NCBI GenBank assembly: GCA_030428695.1
Contig: JAUIEM010000025.1
Span: 1 to 40,180, forward strand
DNA length: 40,180 nt
Reading direction: 5' to 3'
Origin: a bacterium
Lineage (GTDB): Bacteria; Planctomycetota; J058; JAJDCP01
Shown here: positions 24,741 to 32,727 of the stretch, one piece after another
Layout of the letters: each line of letters begins with the position of its first letter
Numbering within the stretch: position 1 is the first letter of the stretch
The notes under the pieces: model-generated
The model's input: the letters and a program-made list of their open reading frames with translations, nothing else
Told to the model about the DNA's origin: nothing
The model's database searches: none
Program-made: the position numbers and the translations under genes

Positions 24741-25262
24741 CTACGCCCCGCGCACGAAGATGTGCCACTCGTCCGCCTCGACCCGCTCGCTGTAGTACGA
24801 CAGCCCCTTGCGCGCCCAGATGTCGTACAGTGGCGTCGGCTCCCAGCGGTGCTTGATACGCAGCACCTGCCCCGGGCCGAGCGCCTTGACCGCGCGCAGG
24901 ATCGGCGGCAGCGGGTCGGCGTCGAGCCGGTCGTCGCTCGCGAGCAGGTCGAGGGTGTCGGCGGGCGCGACGCACCAGTCCGGGGGCGCGGTCGGGTTCG
25001 CGGGCAGGGACTCCGCCGGCGCGTCGTCCACGCCCTCCGGGAGCGGCAGGCCGGCCGCAGCGTACACCCCGCGCACCAGCTCTTCCGGCGCGATCCCGGC
25101 CATCGCCGCGACCCGGGCCAGGCTGATGCGCGGGGGCATCAGCTTGCGCATCAGGGGACTCCTCAGCCGCACGAACTCGTGGGGGCAGAGCCCGACGATG
25201 TAGTCGAGCACCCCCGGGCCGAGGTTCAACGCCAGCTTCAACTTCGAGCGCGCGGTCACCAT
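24741..25262 (-). CDS. DUF1858-DUF2249 fusion protein
   Basis: The protein has 173 residues. ATG 25262 is preferred because AGAGGAGG lies at the right distance; two other near starts exist. The N-terminal half (LNLGPGVLDYIVGLCPHEFV, then PRISLARVAAMAGI) resembles DUF1858, a small helical domain often near hybrid-cluster proteins. The C-terminal half (LPPILRAVKALGPGQVLRIK, then PLYDIWARKGLSYYSERV and DEWHIFV) is DUF2249, a TusA-like fold common next to NO and nitrite genes. It probably takes part in NO defence, perhaps in sulfur or metal chemistry. It ends 81 bp from norR, tail to tail, and has its own -24/-12 promoter. Confidence 0.85.
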   Translation of the reverse strand: MVTARSKLKLALNLGPGVLDYIVGLCPHEFVRLRSPLMRKLMPPRISLARVAAMAGIAPEELVRGVYAAAGLPLPEGVDDAPAESLPANPTAPPDWCVAPADTLDLLASDDRLDADPLPPILRAVKALGPGQVLRIKHRWEPTPLYDIWARKGLSYYSERVEADEWHIFVRGA

Positions 25263-25303
25263 GTTCATCCTCCTCTGCCGGGATGCTCCCCGGCGTTGGA
25301 CGA

Positions 25304-25320
25304 TGCAAGCGCAGTGCCGG
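25304..25320 (-). promoter_or_regulatory. Second sigma-54 (-24/-12) promoter
   Basis: The minus strand reads CCGGCACTGCGCTTGCA: GG at 25318-25317, ten bases, GC at 25306-25305, a close match to TGGCACG-N4-TTGCA. It stands about 42 bases before the DUF1858-DUF2249 start. I saw no GT-N7-AC site in the next 150 bp upstream. Confidence 0.7.
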
Positions 25321-25354
25321 AACAGCCAGGGCCGACCCCGGGGCCGCGGCGACC

Positions 25355-26158
25355 TCAGCCGGCGACGTGGGCGAGGTAGCGCTCGAAGGACTCCTCGACC
25401 GCCGCGCGCCCGCCGCCGAGGATCTCGCGGCCCCAGGTGTAGCCGTACACGTCGTCGTAGGCGAAGGGAGCGAGCCGGGCACGCATCGCGCGGACGGCGC
25501 TCGGCCGCATCGGGATCAGGTTCGGATAGCTGTACATGAAGGAGACGTGCCGGCGGTCGCTGACGACCTGCGGCGTGTCGCCGGAGAACAGGATGCCGCC
25601 CGGCCGCCCGTCCCGCCAGTGCAGCGCGGTGCTGCCGGCGAAGTGGCCGCCGGTGCGGATCAGGGTCACGCTGTCCGAGAGCGCGAGGCGGTCGCCCGTC
25701 CAGGTCTCGATGCGGGGATGGGGGCGCTGCACCCAGCGCTGGTCGGCCTCGTGCAGCAGGATGGGGACGCCCCCGAAGGCCTCGCTCCACTCGACCATCG
25801 CCGCGTAGAAGTGCGGGTGCGAGATCACGATGCGGTCGATGCCGCCACGCGCTTCGAGCCTCCGCACGGCCTCGTCGGTGACGATGCACTGGCACTCCCA
25901 CAGGATGTTGCCGGCGTCGGTCTCGAGCAGGAACGAGCGCTGGCTGATCGCGAAGTCGGGGCTGATGCCGAAGGCGAGGAGGTCGCCCTGCTCCTCGAAA
26001 CGGAGCGTGTGGCGGGTGAGCAGCGCGGCGTGGGTGGTCCAGCGCTGGCCTTCCTTGCCGACGTACTGGCGCTCGTCCTCGCAGATCGCGCATCGCTCCG
26101 GGGGGCGGGCGGACGCGGCGTGCTGGGTCCCACAGGTCTGACAGATGTAGCGTTCCAT
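25355..26158 (-). CDS. Zinc-ribbon metallo-beta-lactamase-fold hydrolase
   Basis: The protein has 267 residues; its ATG at 26158 has GGAGGAAGAG before it. The start (YICQTCGTQ, then PERCAICEDERQ) is a rubredoxin-like zinc ribbon with two CxxC pairs. The rest is an MBL fold: IVISHPHFYAAMVEW is the HxH motif, TLIRTGGHFAGSTALHW gives the third His, and GGILFSGDTPQVV gives the bridging Asp. The usual HxHxDH is incomplete, because the D and last H of that motif are replaced by AA, so only one metal may bind strongly. The substrate is unknown; thioester, lactone or glyoxalase-type chemistry is possible. It is divergent from a MarR regulator with shared operators. Confidence 0.88.
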   Translation of the reverse strand: MERYICQTCGTQHAASARPPERCAICEDERQYVGKEGQRWTTHAALLTRHTLRFEEQGDLLAFGISPDFAISQRSFLLETDAGNILWECQCIVTDEAVRRLEARGGIDRIVISHPHFYAAMVEWSEAFGGVPILLHEADQRWVQRPHPRIETWTGDRLALSDSVTLIRTGGHFAGSTALHWRDGRPGGILFSGDTPQVVSDRRHVSFMYSYPNLIPMRPSAVRAMRARLAPFAYDDVYGYTWGREILGGGRAAVEESFERYLAHVAG

Positions 26159-26214
26159 CGCTCTTCCTCCGCGGAGATCGCGCCGACCGGAAGTGGCAGG
26201 CAATCCTCTCGACA

Positions 26215-26278
26215 TCAAGATACTCCAAACAAAGCTTTATATCAAGATACTTGACTGAAAGATTTCTCCGTCTACCAT
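26215..26278. promoter_or_regulatory. Overlapping divergent promoters with two MarR operators
   Basis: Two related repeats, TCAAGATACTCCA (26215-26227) and the palindrome TCAAGATACTTGA (26242-26254), start 27 bp apart. For the MBL gene the minus strand has TTGATA (26245-26240), 17 bases and TATCTT (26222-26217). For marR the plus strand has TTGACT (26251-26256), 16 bases and TACCAT (26273-26278). The repeats cover the -10 of the first and the -35 of both, so MarR bound here would shut off both genes. Confidence 0.65.
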
Positions 26279-26285
26279 CGACCGC

Positions 26286-26783
26286 ATGGAAAGCGACCGC
26301 ATCGATGCCATCCGCGCCCACTGGACCCGCGAGCGGCCCGAGCTCGACTCGACCGGCTTCGCGATCGTCGCCCGCCTGCTCGTGCTCGCCCGGCTGCTCG
26401 ACAGAGAGCAGGCGCGCGCCCTGGGGACGCTCAGTCTCAAACCCTGGGCCTTCGACGTGCTCGCCACCCTCGGCCGGCAAGGTCCCCCCTACCGCCTGAC
26501 CCCGTCGGAGCTGTCGCGGGCGACGATGCTGACCAGCGGGGCGATGACCCACCGCCTCGACCGGCTCGAGGCCGCGGGGCACATCCGCCGCGAGCCCGAT
26601 CCGGACGACCGGCGGGTGGTGCGCGTCTGCCTGACCGAAGAGGGCCTGCGCCAGGTCGCGCGGGGCATCGAAGTGCGTTTCCGTGCCTCGGAAGAGGCGG
26701 TGGCGGGGTTGTCGGCCCCCGAGCGCGCGGCGCTCGAGGGGCTCTTGCGCAAGCTGCTGCTCGCGGCGGAAGGTCCTGGCTAG
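26286..26783 (+). CDS. MarR-family transcription regulator
   Basis: The protein has 165 residues. The winged helix includes LKPWAFDVLATLGRQ, LTPSELSRATMLTSGAMTHR (recognition helix) and a wing with DPDDRRVVRVCLTEEGL, the standard MarR D.R...V.LT..G motif. Helices at both ends provide dimer contacts. It starts at the predicted transcription start of its own promoter, with no ribosome binding site, so the mRNA may be leaderless. It probably represses itself and the divergent MBL gene until a small ligand binds. Its stop overlaps the stop of the next, convergent gene by four bases. Confidence 0.93.
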   Translation: MESDRIDAIRAHWTRERPELDSTGFAIVARLLVLARLLDREQARALGTLSLKPWAFDVLATLGRQGPPYRLTPSELSRATMLTSGAMTHRLDRLEAAGHIRREPDPDDRRVVRVCLTEEGLRQVARGIEVRFRASEEAVAGLSAPERAALEGLLRKLLLAAEGPG

Positions 26784-27334
26784 CGGGGCTCTTCCGGGAC
26801 CGCGGGGCTCCCCCCTTCACGCCGTCGCTCTTCCTCATACGGCGCGGTCGGGGCCTCCATCCCGGGCTCGGTGGCGCTGTCGGCTTCCTCCCCACCCAGG
26901 CGCGTCACGTAGGTCTGCCCATCCCGGCTGCAGTAGAGGACACGTCCGCGCAGGGCGACCCGCACCGTCGCATCGCCGACCGTGACGTCCACCGGCGGTC
27001 CGTCCTCCCGCAAGTCCTGGAACTGCGGACCGATCTCCATCAGCACCGCGAGGTCGAAGGTCGACTTCGTCCCGTCGGCGTGCTCGATGCGGATCGTGGT
27101 CTCATCGTCCTTCGCGGGCGGGTACATCGACATCAGCAGGGTGCGCTCCTCCCCCTCGAGCGTGTAGACCTCGAGGACCTCGTCGGGCTTCTCGCTCATC
27201 ACCAGGGTCATCGCGAAGCCGTCGGGCCCGATGACGTCGACGTGCGGCTGCTTGCCCGCGTCGTCGGGGCCGAAGTTGACGAGCATGACCGACATGATGA
27301 GCAGGATGATGTCGACGACTGTGCTGAGCGCCAT
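26780..27334 (-). CDS. N-terminally membrane-anchored protein of unknown function
   Basis: The protein has 184 residues; ATG 27334 follows AAGGAGG. One N-terminal membrane segment (STVVDIILLIMSVMLVNFG) is followed by an extracytoplasmic domain rich in beta strands (TLVMSEKPDEVLEVYTLEGE, VTVGDATVRVALRGRVLYCS) and a charged tail. The layout, with a short TM followed by a periplasmic alpha-beta domain, resembles ExbD/TolR, but the key TM Asp is placed differently (VVD at residues 6-8) and the family is not certain. It stands alone between convergent marR and the divergent LCAT-like gene. Confidence 0.6.
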   Translation of the reverse strand: MALSTVVDIILLIMSVMLVNFGPDDAGKQPHVDVIGPDGFAMTLVMSEKPDEVLEVYTLEGEERTLLMSMYPPAKDDETTIRIEHADGTKSTFDLAVLMEIGPQFQDLREDGPPVDVTVGDATVRVALRGRVLYCSRDGQTYVTRLGGEEADSATEPGMEAPTAPYEEERRREGGSPAVPEEPR

Positions 27335-27557
27335 GGGAGTCCTCCTTGTGCACGGCTGGGTCCACGATAGCCGAGATCGAGCGGCGGGGACAGGCGCCGC
27401 CCCCAGGGGCGAGCATTCCCCGACATTTCAGGGAAACAGACGAGAGCACGCCGCGGAGAATTCACCACAAAACTCCTCCATGGAATGATTTACGAAAATC
27501 CCCACCGACGGCCCCCCGTGTGCAAACGGGACCCTCACCCACCCGGAGGAATCACAC

Positions 27558-29714
27558 ATGCCGTCGACCACCACCCCGTCCCGCCGCATCCGCATCCCGG
27601 TCTTCTCGGGCCTCTTCAACCGCACCGTCCTGCGCCGCCGGCGCTCCCCGCGGCGCAGCAGCGGCCTCGGCCGCGCGGTGCGCTTCGACCGCATCGCCTG
27701 GACCGCGGCGCGGCAGGACGACCCGGCCGTGCGCGAGGTGTGGTGCGACGGCGCGAGCCGCCCGCTGCTCGGCGCCGCGGCGCGCCCCGGCGTGCGCCTG
27801 GCGGCGGAGCTGCGGCAGAGCGCCGGTCCCGCGGTCGGGGTCGGTCAGCGCGTGCGGCTGTCGGTCCGGGCCGAGGACAAGCCCGCCGAGCAGCTGATCG
27901 TCGAGGGCCGGGTCGGTCGCGCCGGCGGCCCGCTGCTGCGCGTCGACCTCGACCTCGACCCGGCGGCCCTGCTCGCCCGGCTCGGCGGGCGCCCCGCCTT
28001 CACCCGGCTCGAATGCTGCGTGCTCGAGGACCGCGCGGCGAGCGGCGCCCTGCTCGCCTCGAGCAATCTGCTCCTGCCGCTCGTCCAGCACAGCCTGTTC
28101 TTCCTGCCGGGCGTGCTCGGCAGCCGCATCTCGGTGTCGAGCCACGAGGGCCGCGTGGTCGAGTGCTTCCCGACCCTGTCCCTGCTCGGCGACCTCGAGC
28201 TCGACCTGCTCGCCTGCGATCCCCAGGGGAAGCCGTACCGCGAGGCGCTCCGCGCAAAGCTGACGCTGCTCGACCACATCTTCGTGCCCCTCGGGCCGCT
28301 GAAGGTCTACGCGGTGCGCGCTCTGGTCCAGGCCGAGGAGCGGCGCGCCTTCCCCGCCGTCTACCTCGACGCCGGCCGGACCCGGCGCATGCGCCACATC
28401 CTCTACAACGACGTGCCCTACGACTGGCGCCTCGACATCGCCTCGAGCCACCGCGAGATCGCCGCCCGTATCCGCGCGCTCTACGACTTCCAGAAGGGCG
28501 CCGTCGAGCATCACCCCTTCCTCGCCGACCAGGTCGCCCTGGCGGGGCACTCGACCGGCGGCGTGGTGATGCGCGGCCTGATGACCACGGACAACGCCCT
28601 GCGCGGGCTGGTCGGCCCGTGCTTCTTCCTCAACGTCCCGCAGCTCGGCGCGCCGAAGGCCGAGTACGTGTTCCTGACCGGGGACATGGGCGTGCCGCTG
28701 TTCACCAACAAGGACGCCTTCCGCCAGATCGCCCCGGACATGCCGATCGTCTACTACCTCAGCCCGGGGCGCGCCTACGGCGAGCGCAGCGGCCAGGACT
28801 GGAGCCCCGCGGGCCGCGAGCGCCGCGTCCGCCACGCCTGCGGCCTGCTCAGCTACGACACCGCCAAGCGCGCGCTGTTCGGGCGCCCCGGGTACAAGGA
28901 CGAGCCCGGCCTGCGCTTCAACCGCGGCCTGGCCGAGGCCGCCGACCGCTACTGCGACGAGACCGGCCGGGCCGCGAAGAGCCTCGACGTGCCCTGCTAC
29001 GTGTTCCACTCCGGGGGCCTGCCGACGATCGTCGCGACCCGGGTCGACCTCGAGGCGCGGAAGGTGGTCCCGCAGTACGCGCCGGTCGGCGACGGCACCG
29101 TGCCGACGCTGTCGCAGCTCGGCGATCTGGGGGAGTTCCCGAACGCGACGCTGTTCAAGCCGATCCCGGGCAACCCCGCGCACACCAAGGCGCCGAACAG
29201 CCCGTGGGTGTGGAAGCAGGTCGCCCGGGTCCTGGCCGGCGACGACGCCTACCGGGCCGAGACGATGCCCTTCCCGATCACGGCCGCCGGCCTCCAGCGC
29301 GCCGCCCTCGACAACGCCCGTGAAGCCGGGGCCCGGGGAAGCGAGCGGGAAGGCTGCCTGACCGGCGGGGCGGTCGAGCGGATCGGCGGCAGCGGCAAGA
29401 GCGGCGCGGCCCTGATCGAGTGCCTCGCCGGCGAGCTCGAGCTGCGCGGCACCGTGCACGGCGCCTCCGGCAGCGAGCCGATGGCCCTCGGACGCGACCC
29501 GCGCGGGCTGTCCGACGAGATCTGGAAGGGCGCGCCGGCCGCCGCGACCATCGCCCTGCACGATGTGGTCGCCCCGACCGCGGCGCGCCTCCCGGCGGGC
29601 GCCTGCCAGCTCGTGCACGCGAGCGCGCTCGACGGCGAGAGCGCCCGCTTCGAGCTCGAGCTCTCCAGCGTCGGGCCCGAGGCGCGCTACCGGGTGCTGT
29701 TCATCAGCCGCTGA
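27558..29714 (+). CDS. LCAT-like alpha/beta hydrolase with extra domains
   Basis: The protein has 718 residues. ATG 27558 has GGAGG upstream. An N-terminal region of about 170 residues precedes an LCAT-type acyltransferase/lipase core: LPGVLGSRIS (residues 183-192, lid/oxyanion region), VPYDWRLDIA (286-295) and AGHSTGGVVMRG (329-340, nucleophile S332). A likely acid is D511 in PVGDGTVPTLS and a likely His is H541 in GNPAHTKAP. The C-terminal 160 residues look like an added beta-rich domain. It should act on an ester of a lipid or sterol-like substrate; there is no clear signal peptide, although the start is Arg-rich. Its end overlaps the kinase gene by 28 bases, tail to tail. Confidence 0.85.
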   Translation: MPSTTTPSRRIRIPVFSGLFNRTVLRRRRSPRRSSGLGRAVRFDRIAWTAARQDDPAVREVWCDGASRPLLGAAARPGVRLAAELRQSAGPAVGVGQRVRLSVRAEDKPAEQLIVEGRVGRAGGPLLRVDLDLDPAALLARLGGRPAFTRLECCVLEDRAASGALLASSNLLLPLVQHSLFFLPGVLGSRISVSSHEGRVVECFPTLSLLGDLELDLLACDPQGKPYREALRAKLTLLDHIFVPLGPLKVYAVRALVQAEERRAFPAVYLDAGRTRRMRHILYNDVPYDWRLDIASSHREIAARIRALYDFQKGAVEHHPFLADQVALAGHSTGGVVMRGLMTTDNALRGLVGPCFFLNVPQLGAPKAEYVFLTGDMGVPLFTNKDAFRQIAPDMPIVYYLSPGRAYGERSGQDWSPAGRERRVRHACGLLSYDTAKRALFGRPGYKDEPGLRFNRGLAEAADRYCDETGRAAKSLDVPCYVFHSGGLPTIVATRVDLEARKVVPQYAPVGDGTVPTLSQLGDLGEFPNATLFKPIPGNPAHTKAPNSPWVWKQVARVLAGDDAYRAETMPFPITAAGLQRAALDNAREAGARGSEREGCLTGGAVERIGGSGKSGAALIECLAGELELRGTVHGASGSEPMALGRDPRGLSDEIWKGAPAAATIALHDVVAPTAARLPAGACQLVHASALDGESARFELELSSVGPEARYRVLFISR

Positions 29715-31381
29715 GCCTCGGCGCAGGCGCTCTCCCAGGCCCGGGTCGCGGCCGCGTAGGCCTCCTCGGCCTCGGCGTGCCGGCGCTCGGAGTGCAGGCG
29801 CCGGCCGCGGCGCAGCGCCGCCTCGGCCTCGCGCACCGGCTCCCCCGCCTCGCTCCCGTGCAGGACCACCAGCCGCTGCCAGCGGCGCGCCCCCGCCTCG
29901 GCCGCGAAGGCCGCGCGAGCACAGCGCGCGGCGGGGTCGGGATCCCCCGCGAGCAGCGCGGCGGCCCGCTCGTACAGCGCCCGGCTCGCCTCGGGCTGGA
30001 ACAGGCAGACAGCCCCCAGCGCGAGCACGAGCAGCGCCGCCCCGAGCAGCAGGCAGGAGCCGCGCGCGGTCTTCCCGGCGCTGGCGACCGGCACCTCGGC
30101 GGAGCGCGGCGGCAGCGCCGCGTAGCTCGGCGCCGGCAGCGCGGGCGGCGGCTCGGACGCGCGCCGCCAGTCGGCGGTGGGAGGCGGGGGCGGAGCCGGC
30201 GGAGGCGCGAGCGGCGGCGGGGGCGGCCCGTCGAAGGCGTGGGCGTCGCTGCCCGACTGCTCCCGCGGGTCGTCGACGAAGCGGTCGAGGGCCGCGGCGA
30301 GCTCGGCGCCGGTCTGGAAGCGCGCGTCGGGGTCCTTGGCGAGCAGCCGGCGGACCACCGCGGCCAGCGCGGGATCGACGCCGACCGCGCGCAGGTCGGG
30401 CGGCTCCTCGAGCAGGTGCTGCTCGACGACGTGGACCGTCGACTTGCCGACGTAGGGGGGCTTCCCGGTCAACAGCTCGCACAGGGTGCAGCCGAGGGAG
30501 TACAGGTCGGAGCGGTGGTCGGTGCGCGCGCTGCCGCGCAGCTGCTCCGGCGACATGTAGGCGGGGGTGCCGAGCAGCTCACCCGCCGTGGTCAGGCCGC
30601 GGCGCGAGCTCTCGTCGGACTTCGGCTGGGCCTTGACCAGGCCGAAGTCGGCGATACGGACCTTGCCGGTGTCGGTCAGCAGGATGTTGTCCGGCTTGAT
30701 GTCCCGGTGCACGATGTCCGCCTGGGCCGCCGCCCACAGCCCCTGGGCCGCGTGGTACACCAGCCCGGCGGCGCGGCGCTCGTCGATCCGGCCCTCGCGC
30801 TTGAGCAGGTCGCGCACCGAGCCGCCGCCGCAGAAGCCCATCGCGATGCAGAACAGCCCGTCGATGCGGAACATGTCGTAGACCGGCACGATCGCCGAGT
30901 GGTCGAGCCGGGCGAGCGCCTGCGCCTCGCGGCGGAAGCGCTCGGTGCAGGCGTCGTCCTGGGACAGCCGCGGAGGCAGGATCTTCAGCGCGACCGTCCG
31001 CTTGAGGGCGACCTGGGTGGCCCGGAACACCGCCCCCATCCCGCCTTCACCGATCTTCGCCTCGATGCGGTAGCCGTGGAAGGAGCGGCCGACGAAGTCC
31101 TCGAAGTGGGGCAGGGGCGCCATCCCCGGCCGCGACGGCGGCGTTGGCGCCATCCCCGGCCGCGACGGCGGCGTGGGCGCCATCCCCGGCCGCGACGGCG
31201 GCGTGACGACACCGGTCGCCGGCAGGGCGGGCGGCGGCGCCGGCTGCAGCGCAGGCACGGGGCCGGGCGTGGGCAGGGCCTGGGTCGGCACCGCCATCGT
31301 GTCGCCTCCGACGCGGACGCCGCAGGTCAGACAGGCGGCGACGCCGGGAGGGTTCGCGCGCTGGCAGTTCGGACACCTCAC
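29687..31381 (-). CDS. Membrane Ser/Thr protein kinase with zinc-ribbon start
   Basis: The protein has 564 residues. GTG 31381 is chosen because GGAG lies seven bases upstream and the next residues form a zinc ribbon, RCPNCQRANPPGVAACLTCG (CxxC at 3-6 and 17-20). Three exact copies of PPSRPGMAP[T/L] follow (61-90), then a Hanks-type kinase domain: GEGGMG (111-116), VALKIL (K133), HRDIKPDN (225-232), DFG (245-247) and a GTPAYMSPEQ activation segment. A Pro-rich linker (about 375-425), one membrane segment (about 430-452) and a helical outer domain close the protein. It phosphorylates Ser/Thr in the cytoplasm, with an outside or periplasmic sensor. A hydrolase gene lies 77 bp upstream on the same strand. 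Confidence 0.92.
   Translation of the reverse strand: MRCPNCQRANPPGVAACLTCGVRVGGDTMAVPTQALPTPGPVPALQPAPPPALPATGVVTPPSRPGMAPTPPSRPGMAPTPPSRPGMAPLPHFEDFVGRSFHGYRIEAKIGEGGMGAVFRATQVALKRTVALKILPPRLSQDDACTERFRREAQALARLDHSAIVPVYDMFRIDGLFCIAMGFCGGGSVRDLLKREGRIDERRAAGLVYHAAQGLWAAAQADIVHRDIKPDNILLTDTGKVRIADFGLVKAQPKSDESSRRGLTTAGELLGTPAYMSPEQLRGSARTDHRSDLYSLGCTLCELLTGKPPYVGKSTVHVVEQHLLEEPPDLRAVGVDPALAAVVRRLLAKDPDARFQTGAELAAALDRFVDDPREQSGSDAHAFDGPPPPPLAPPPAPPPPPTADWRRASEPPPALPAPSYAALPPRSAEVPVASAGKTARGSCLLLGAALLVLALGAVCLFQPEASRALYERAAALLAGDPDPAARCARAAFAAEAGARRWQRLVVLHGSEAGEPVREAEAALRRGRRLHSERRHAEAEEAYAAATRAWESACAEAQRLMNSTR
31118..31207 (-). repeat. Three tandem 30 bp repeats inside the kinase gene
   Basis: Units at 31118-31147, 31148-31177 and 31178-31207 are nearly identical and encode PPSRPGMAP three times. 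They are recent in-frame duplications in the linker before the kinase domain. Confidence 0.9.
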
Positions 31382-31458
31382 CTGGGGCTCCCGGGCCCGC
31401 GGGGGGCAGCTCGCCTGCAGGATCGCATCTTCGCCCCGCGCTGGCAAGGCGACGGGAC

Positions 31459-32448
31459 TCAGCGCGGGCTCTTCCGCTCGAAGCTGCCGAGCGCGCCGAG
31501 CCAGCCCTCGCACTCCTCGGCCAGCCAGCGGCGCGGCTCCTCCTCATCGAGCAACCAGGCGGCGAAGAACGCCGTGCTCGTGGTCAGGATCGCGTGGTGG
31601 ATCTCCTCGTCGCGGGCGCCGTCCCGATCTCTGCCGCGCAGACCCGGTGCCTCCCCGAGCGGGCCGGAGAAGACCATGTGGTCCCCGCCGTCGAAGATGA
31701 TCAGGTACTGCTCGGCGGTCTCGAGGGCGTCGAAGCAGTTGCGGCGCTGCTCGGCGGTCGTGTCGCCGACCGCGCTGTCGTCCTCGGTGCCGGTCATGTG
31801 GAAGGTCGGGGTCTCGTAGCCCTCGTAGTAGCCGCGCTCCTGCTCGAGCGGCCTGGCCGGCGCGCTCAGGGCCAGGCAGGCCCGCAGCCGCTCGTCCCGC
31901 TGGTTCCACCGCGCGAGCGGGCTGCGCCCGCAGGAAGCCAGCGCCGTGTAGGCCCCGAAGGAGTGGCCGGCGATGCCCGCCCGCGACATGTCGACCCGCC
32001 CGTATAGCCGGCTCTCGGCATCGGCGTTCCGGCGCTCGAGCTCGTCGAGGGCGAAGCGGACATCCAGCGGCCGATCGACGGCGTTGCGCGGATCGGCGGC
32101 CGCCCGCTTCAGGGCCTGCAGCGGGCGGCGTTCGCCGCGCCACACCTGCTCGTCGCTGCCCTTGTGCTGCAGATGGACGGCGAGATAGCCGTGGCTGGCG
32201 AGCTGCTCCCCGAGGTAGGAGAGGCCCTCACGGGAGCCCCCCAGACCGTGGGAGATGACGATCACCGGGCAGGCGCCGGTGTCCCCGGGTAGATGGATGC
32301 GGACCGGGATCGGGCGATCGTCCCGCGCGGCGTCGGTCCAGTCGAGGTCGAAGCGTACGACCTCGTGGGGTCCCTCGGTCTCCCAGGGCAGCCCGGTGCC
32401 GGTCTGGGCGGCGAGCGGCAGGGCGAGCAGAAAGAGCGTCAGGCGCAT
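31459..32448 (-). CDS. Secreted alpha/beta hydrolase (dienelactone/PAF-acetylhydrolase type)
   Basis: The protein has 329 residues. ATG 32448 follows GGAGG and begins a signal peptide (MRLTLFLLALPLAAQT); an earlier in-frame start at 32589 would hide this signal. The core has VIVISHGLGGSREGLSYLGE (oxyanion loop), GIAGHSFGAYTALA (nucleophile elbow, catalytic Ser) and a downstream FHMTGTEDDSAVGD with the likely acid, then IFDGGDHMVFSG with the likely His. It should cleave an ester outside the cytoplasm. It lies 77 bp before the kinase gene, same strand. A plus-strand terminator stands beyond its start. Confidence 0.85.
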   Translation of the reverse strand: MRLTLFLLALPLAAQTGTGLPWETEGPHEVVRFDLDWTDAARDDRPIPVRIHLPGDTGACPVIVISHGLGGSREGLSYLGEQLASHGYLAVHLQHKGSDEQVWRGERRPLQALKRAAADPRNAVDRPLDVRFALDELERRNADAESRLYGRVDMSRAGIAGHSFGAYTALASCGRSPLARWNQRDERLRACLALSAPARPLEQERGYYEGYETPTFHMTGTEDDSAVGDTTAEQRRNCFDALETAEQYLIIFDGGDHMVFSGPLGEAPGLRGRDRDGARDEEIHHAILTTSTAFFAAWLLDEEEPRRWLAEECEGWLGALGSFERKSPR

Positions 32449-32469
32449 GGGGGGGGTCCTCCGTCGTGG

Positions 32470-32701
32470 CCTCCGGCTACCCGTTGTTGGGGATCTCCCT
32501 CGCCGGTTTGCAGGAACGTCCCCAACGTCGCTGCACGCGCTCCACGACACAAGCCCGGCCTGTAACGGTAGCGGTAACGCCCCCGTCACGGGCCCGCGTC
32601 ACACTCGTGGCAGGAACGCCGGAGCAGGTCGCTCCGGCACGGGAGGATCCCTTGTTGGTGTGAGCCTGCCCGTGTCCGGTGCAACGGACACGGGCATTTT
32701 T
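32470..32701 (+). ncRNA. Candidate small RNA ending in a strong terminator
   Basis: The plus strand has a perfect intrinsic terminator at 32667-32701 but no plus-strand gene before it: both flanking genes are on the minus strand. The 230 bases upstream hold a GTTGGGGA/TCCCCAAC pairing (about 32485-32526), a perfect 8 bp hairpin GCCGGAGC/GCTCCGGC at 32618-32638 and two copies of GCAGGAACG. They match no riboswitch or housekeeping RNA that I can recall. The 5' end is unknown. Confidence 0.35.
32667..32701 (+). terminator. Rho-independent terminator
   Basis: Arms TGCCCGTGTCCG and CGGACACGGGCA (12 bp, perfect) flank a six-base loop and are followed by five T. In the minus direction there is no T-run after the stem. 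Confidence 0.85.
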
Positions 32702-32727
32702 GTGGCTGGACGGCACGGGCCTCAGCC

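Noticed and set aside
25321..25470. NorR sites upstream of the second sigma-54 promoter
   Set aside because: Only spacings of GT-N6-AC or GT-N8-AC were found, for example around 25438-25450; none has N7.
27552..30482. Long minus-strand open frame across the LCAT-like gene and into the kinase
   Set aside because: It conflicts with two genes that have intact catalytic motifs; its product is low-complexity.
31118..31207. Tandem repeats considered as a CRISPR array
   Set aside because: The units are directly adjacent without spacers and stay in the kinase reading frame.
32470..32701. Known riboswitch or housekeeping RNA (glycine, cobalamin, SRP, 6S, tmRNA)
   Set aside because: None of the conserved core sequences of these families is present.
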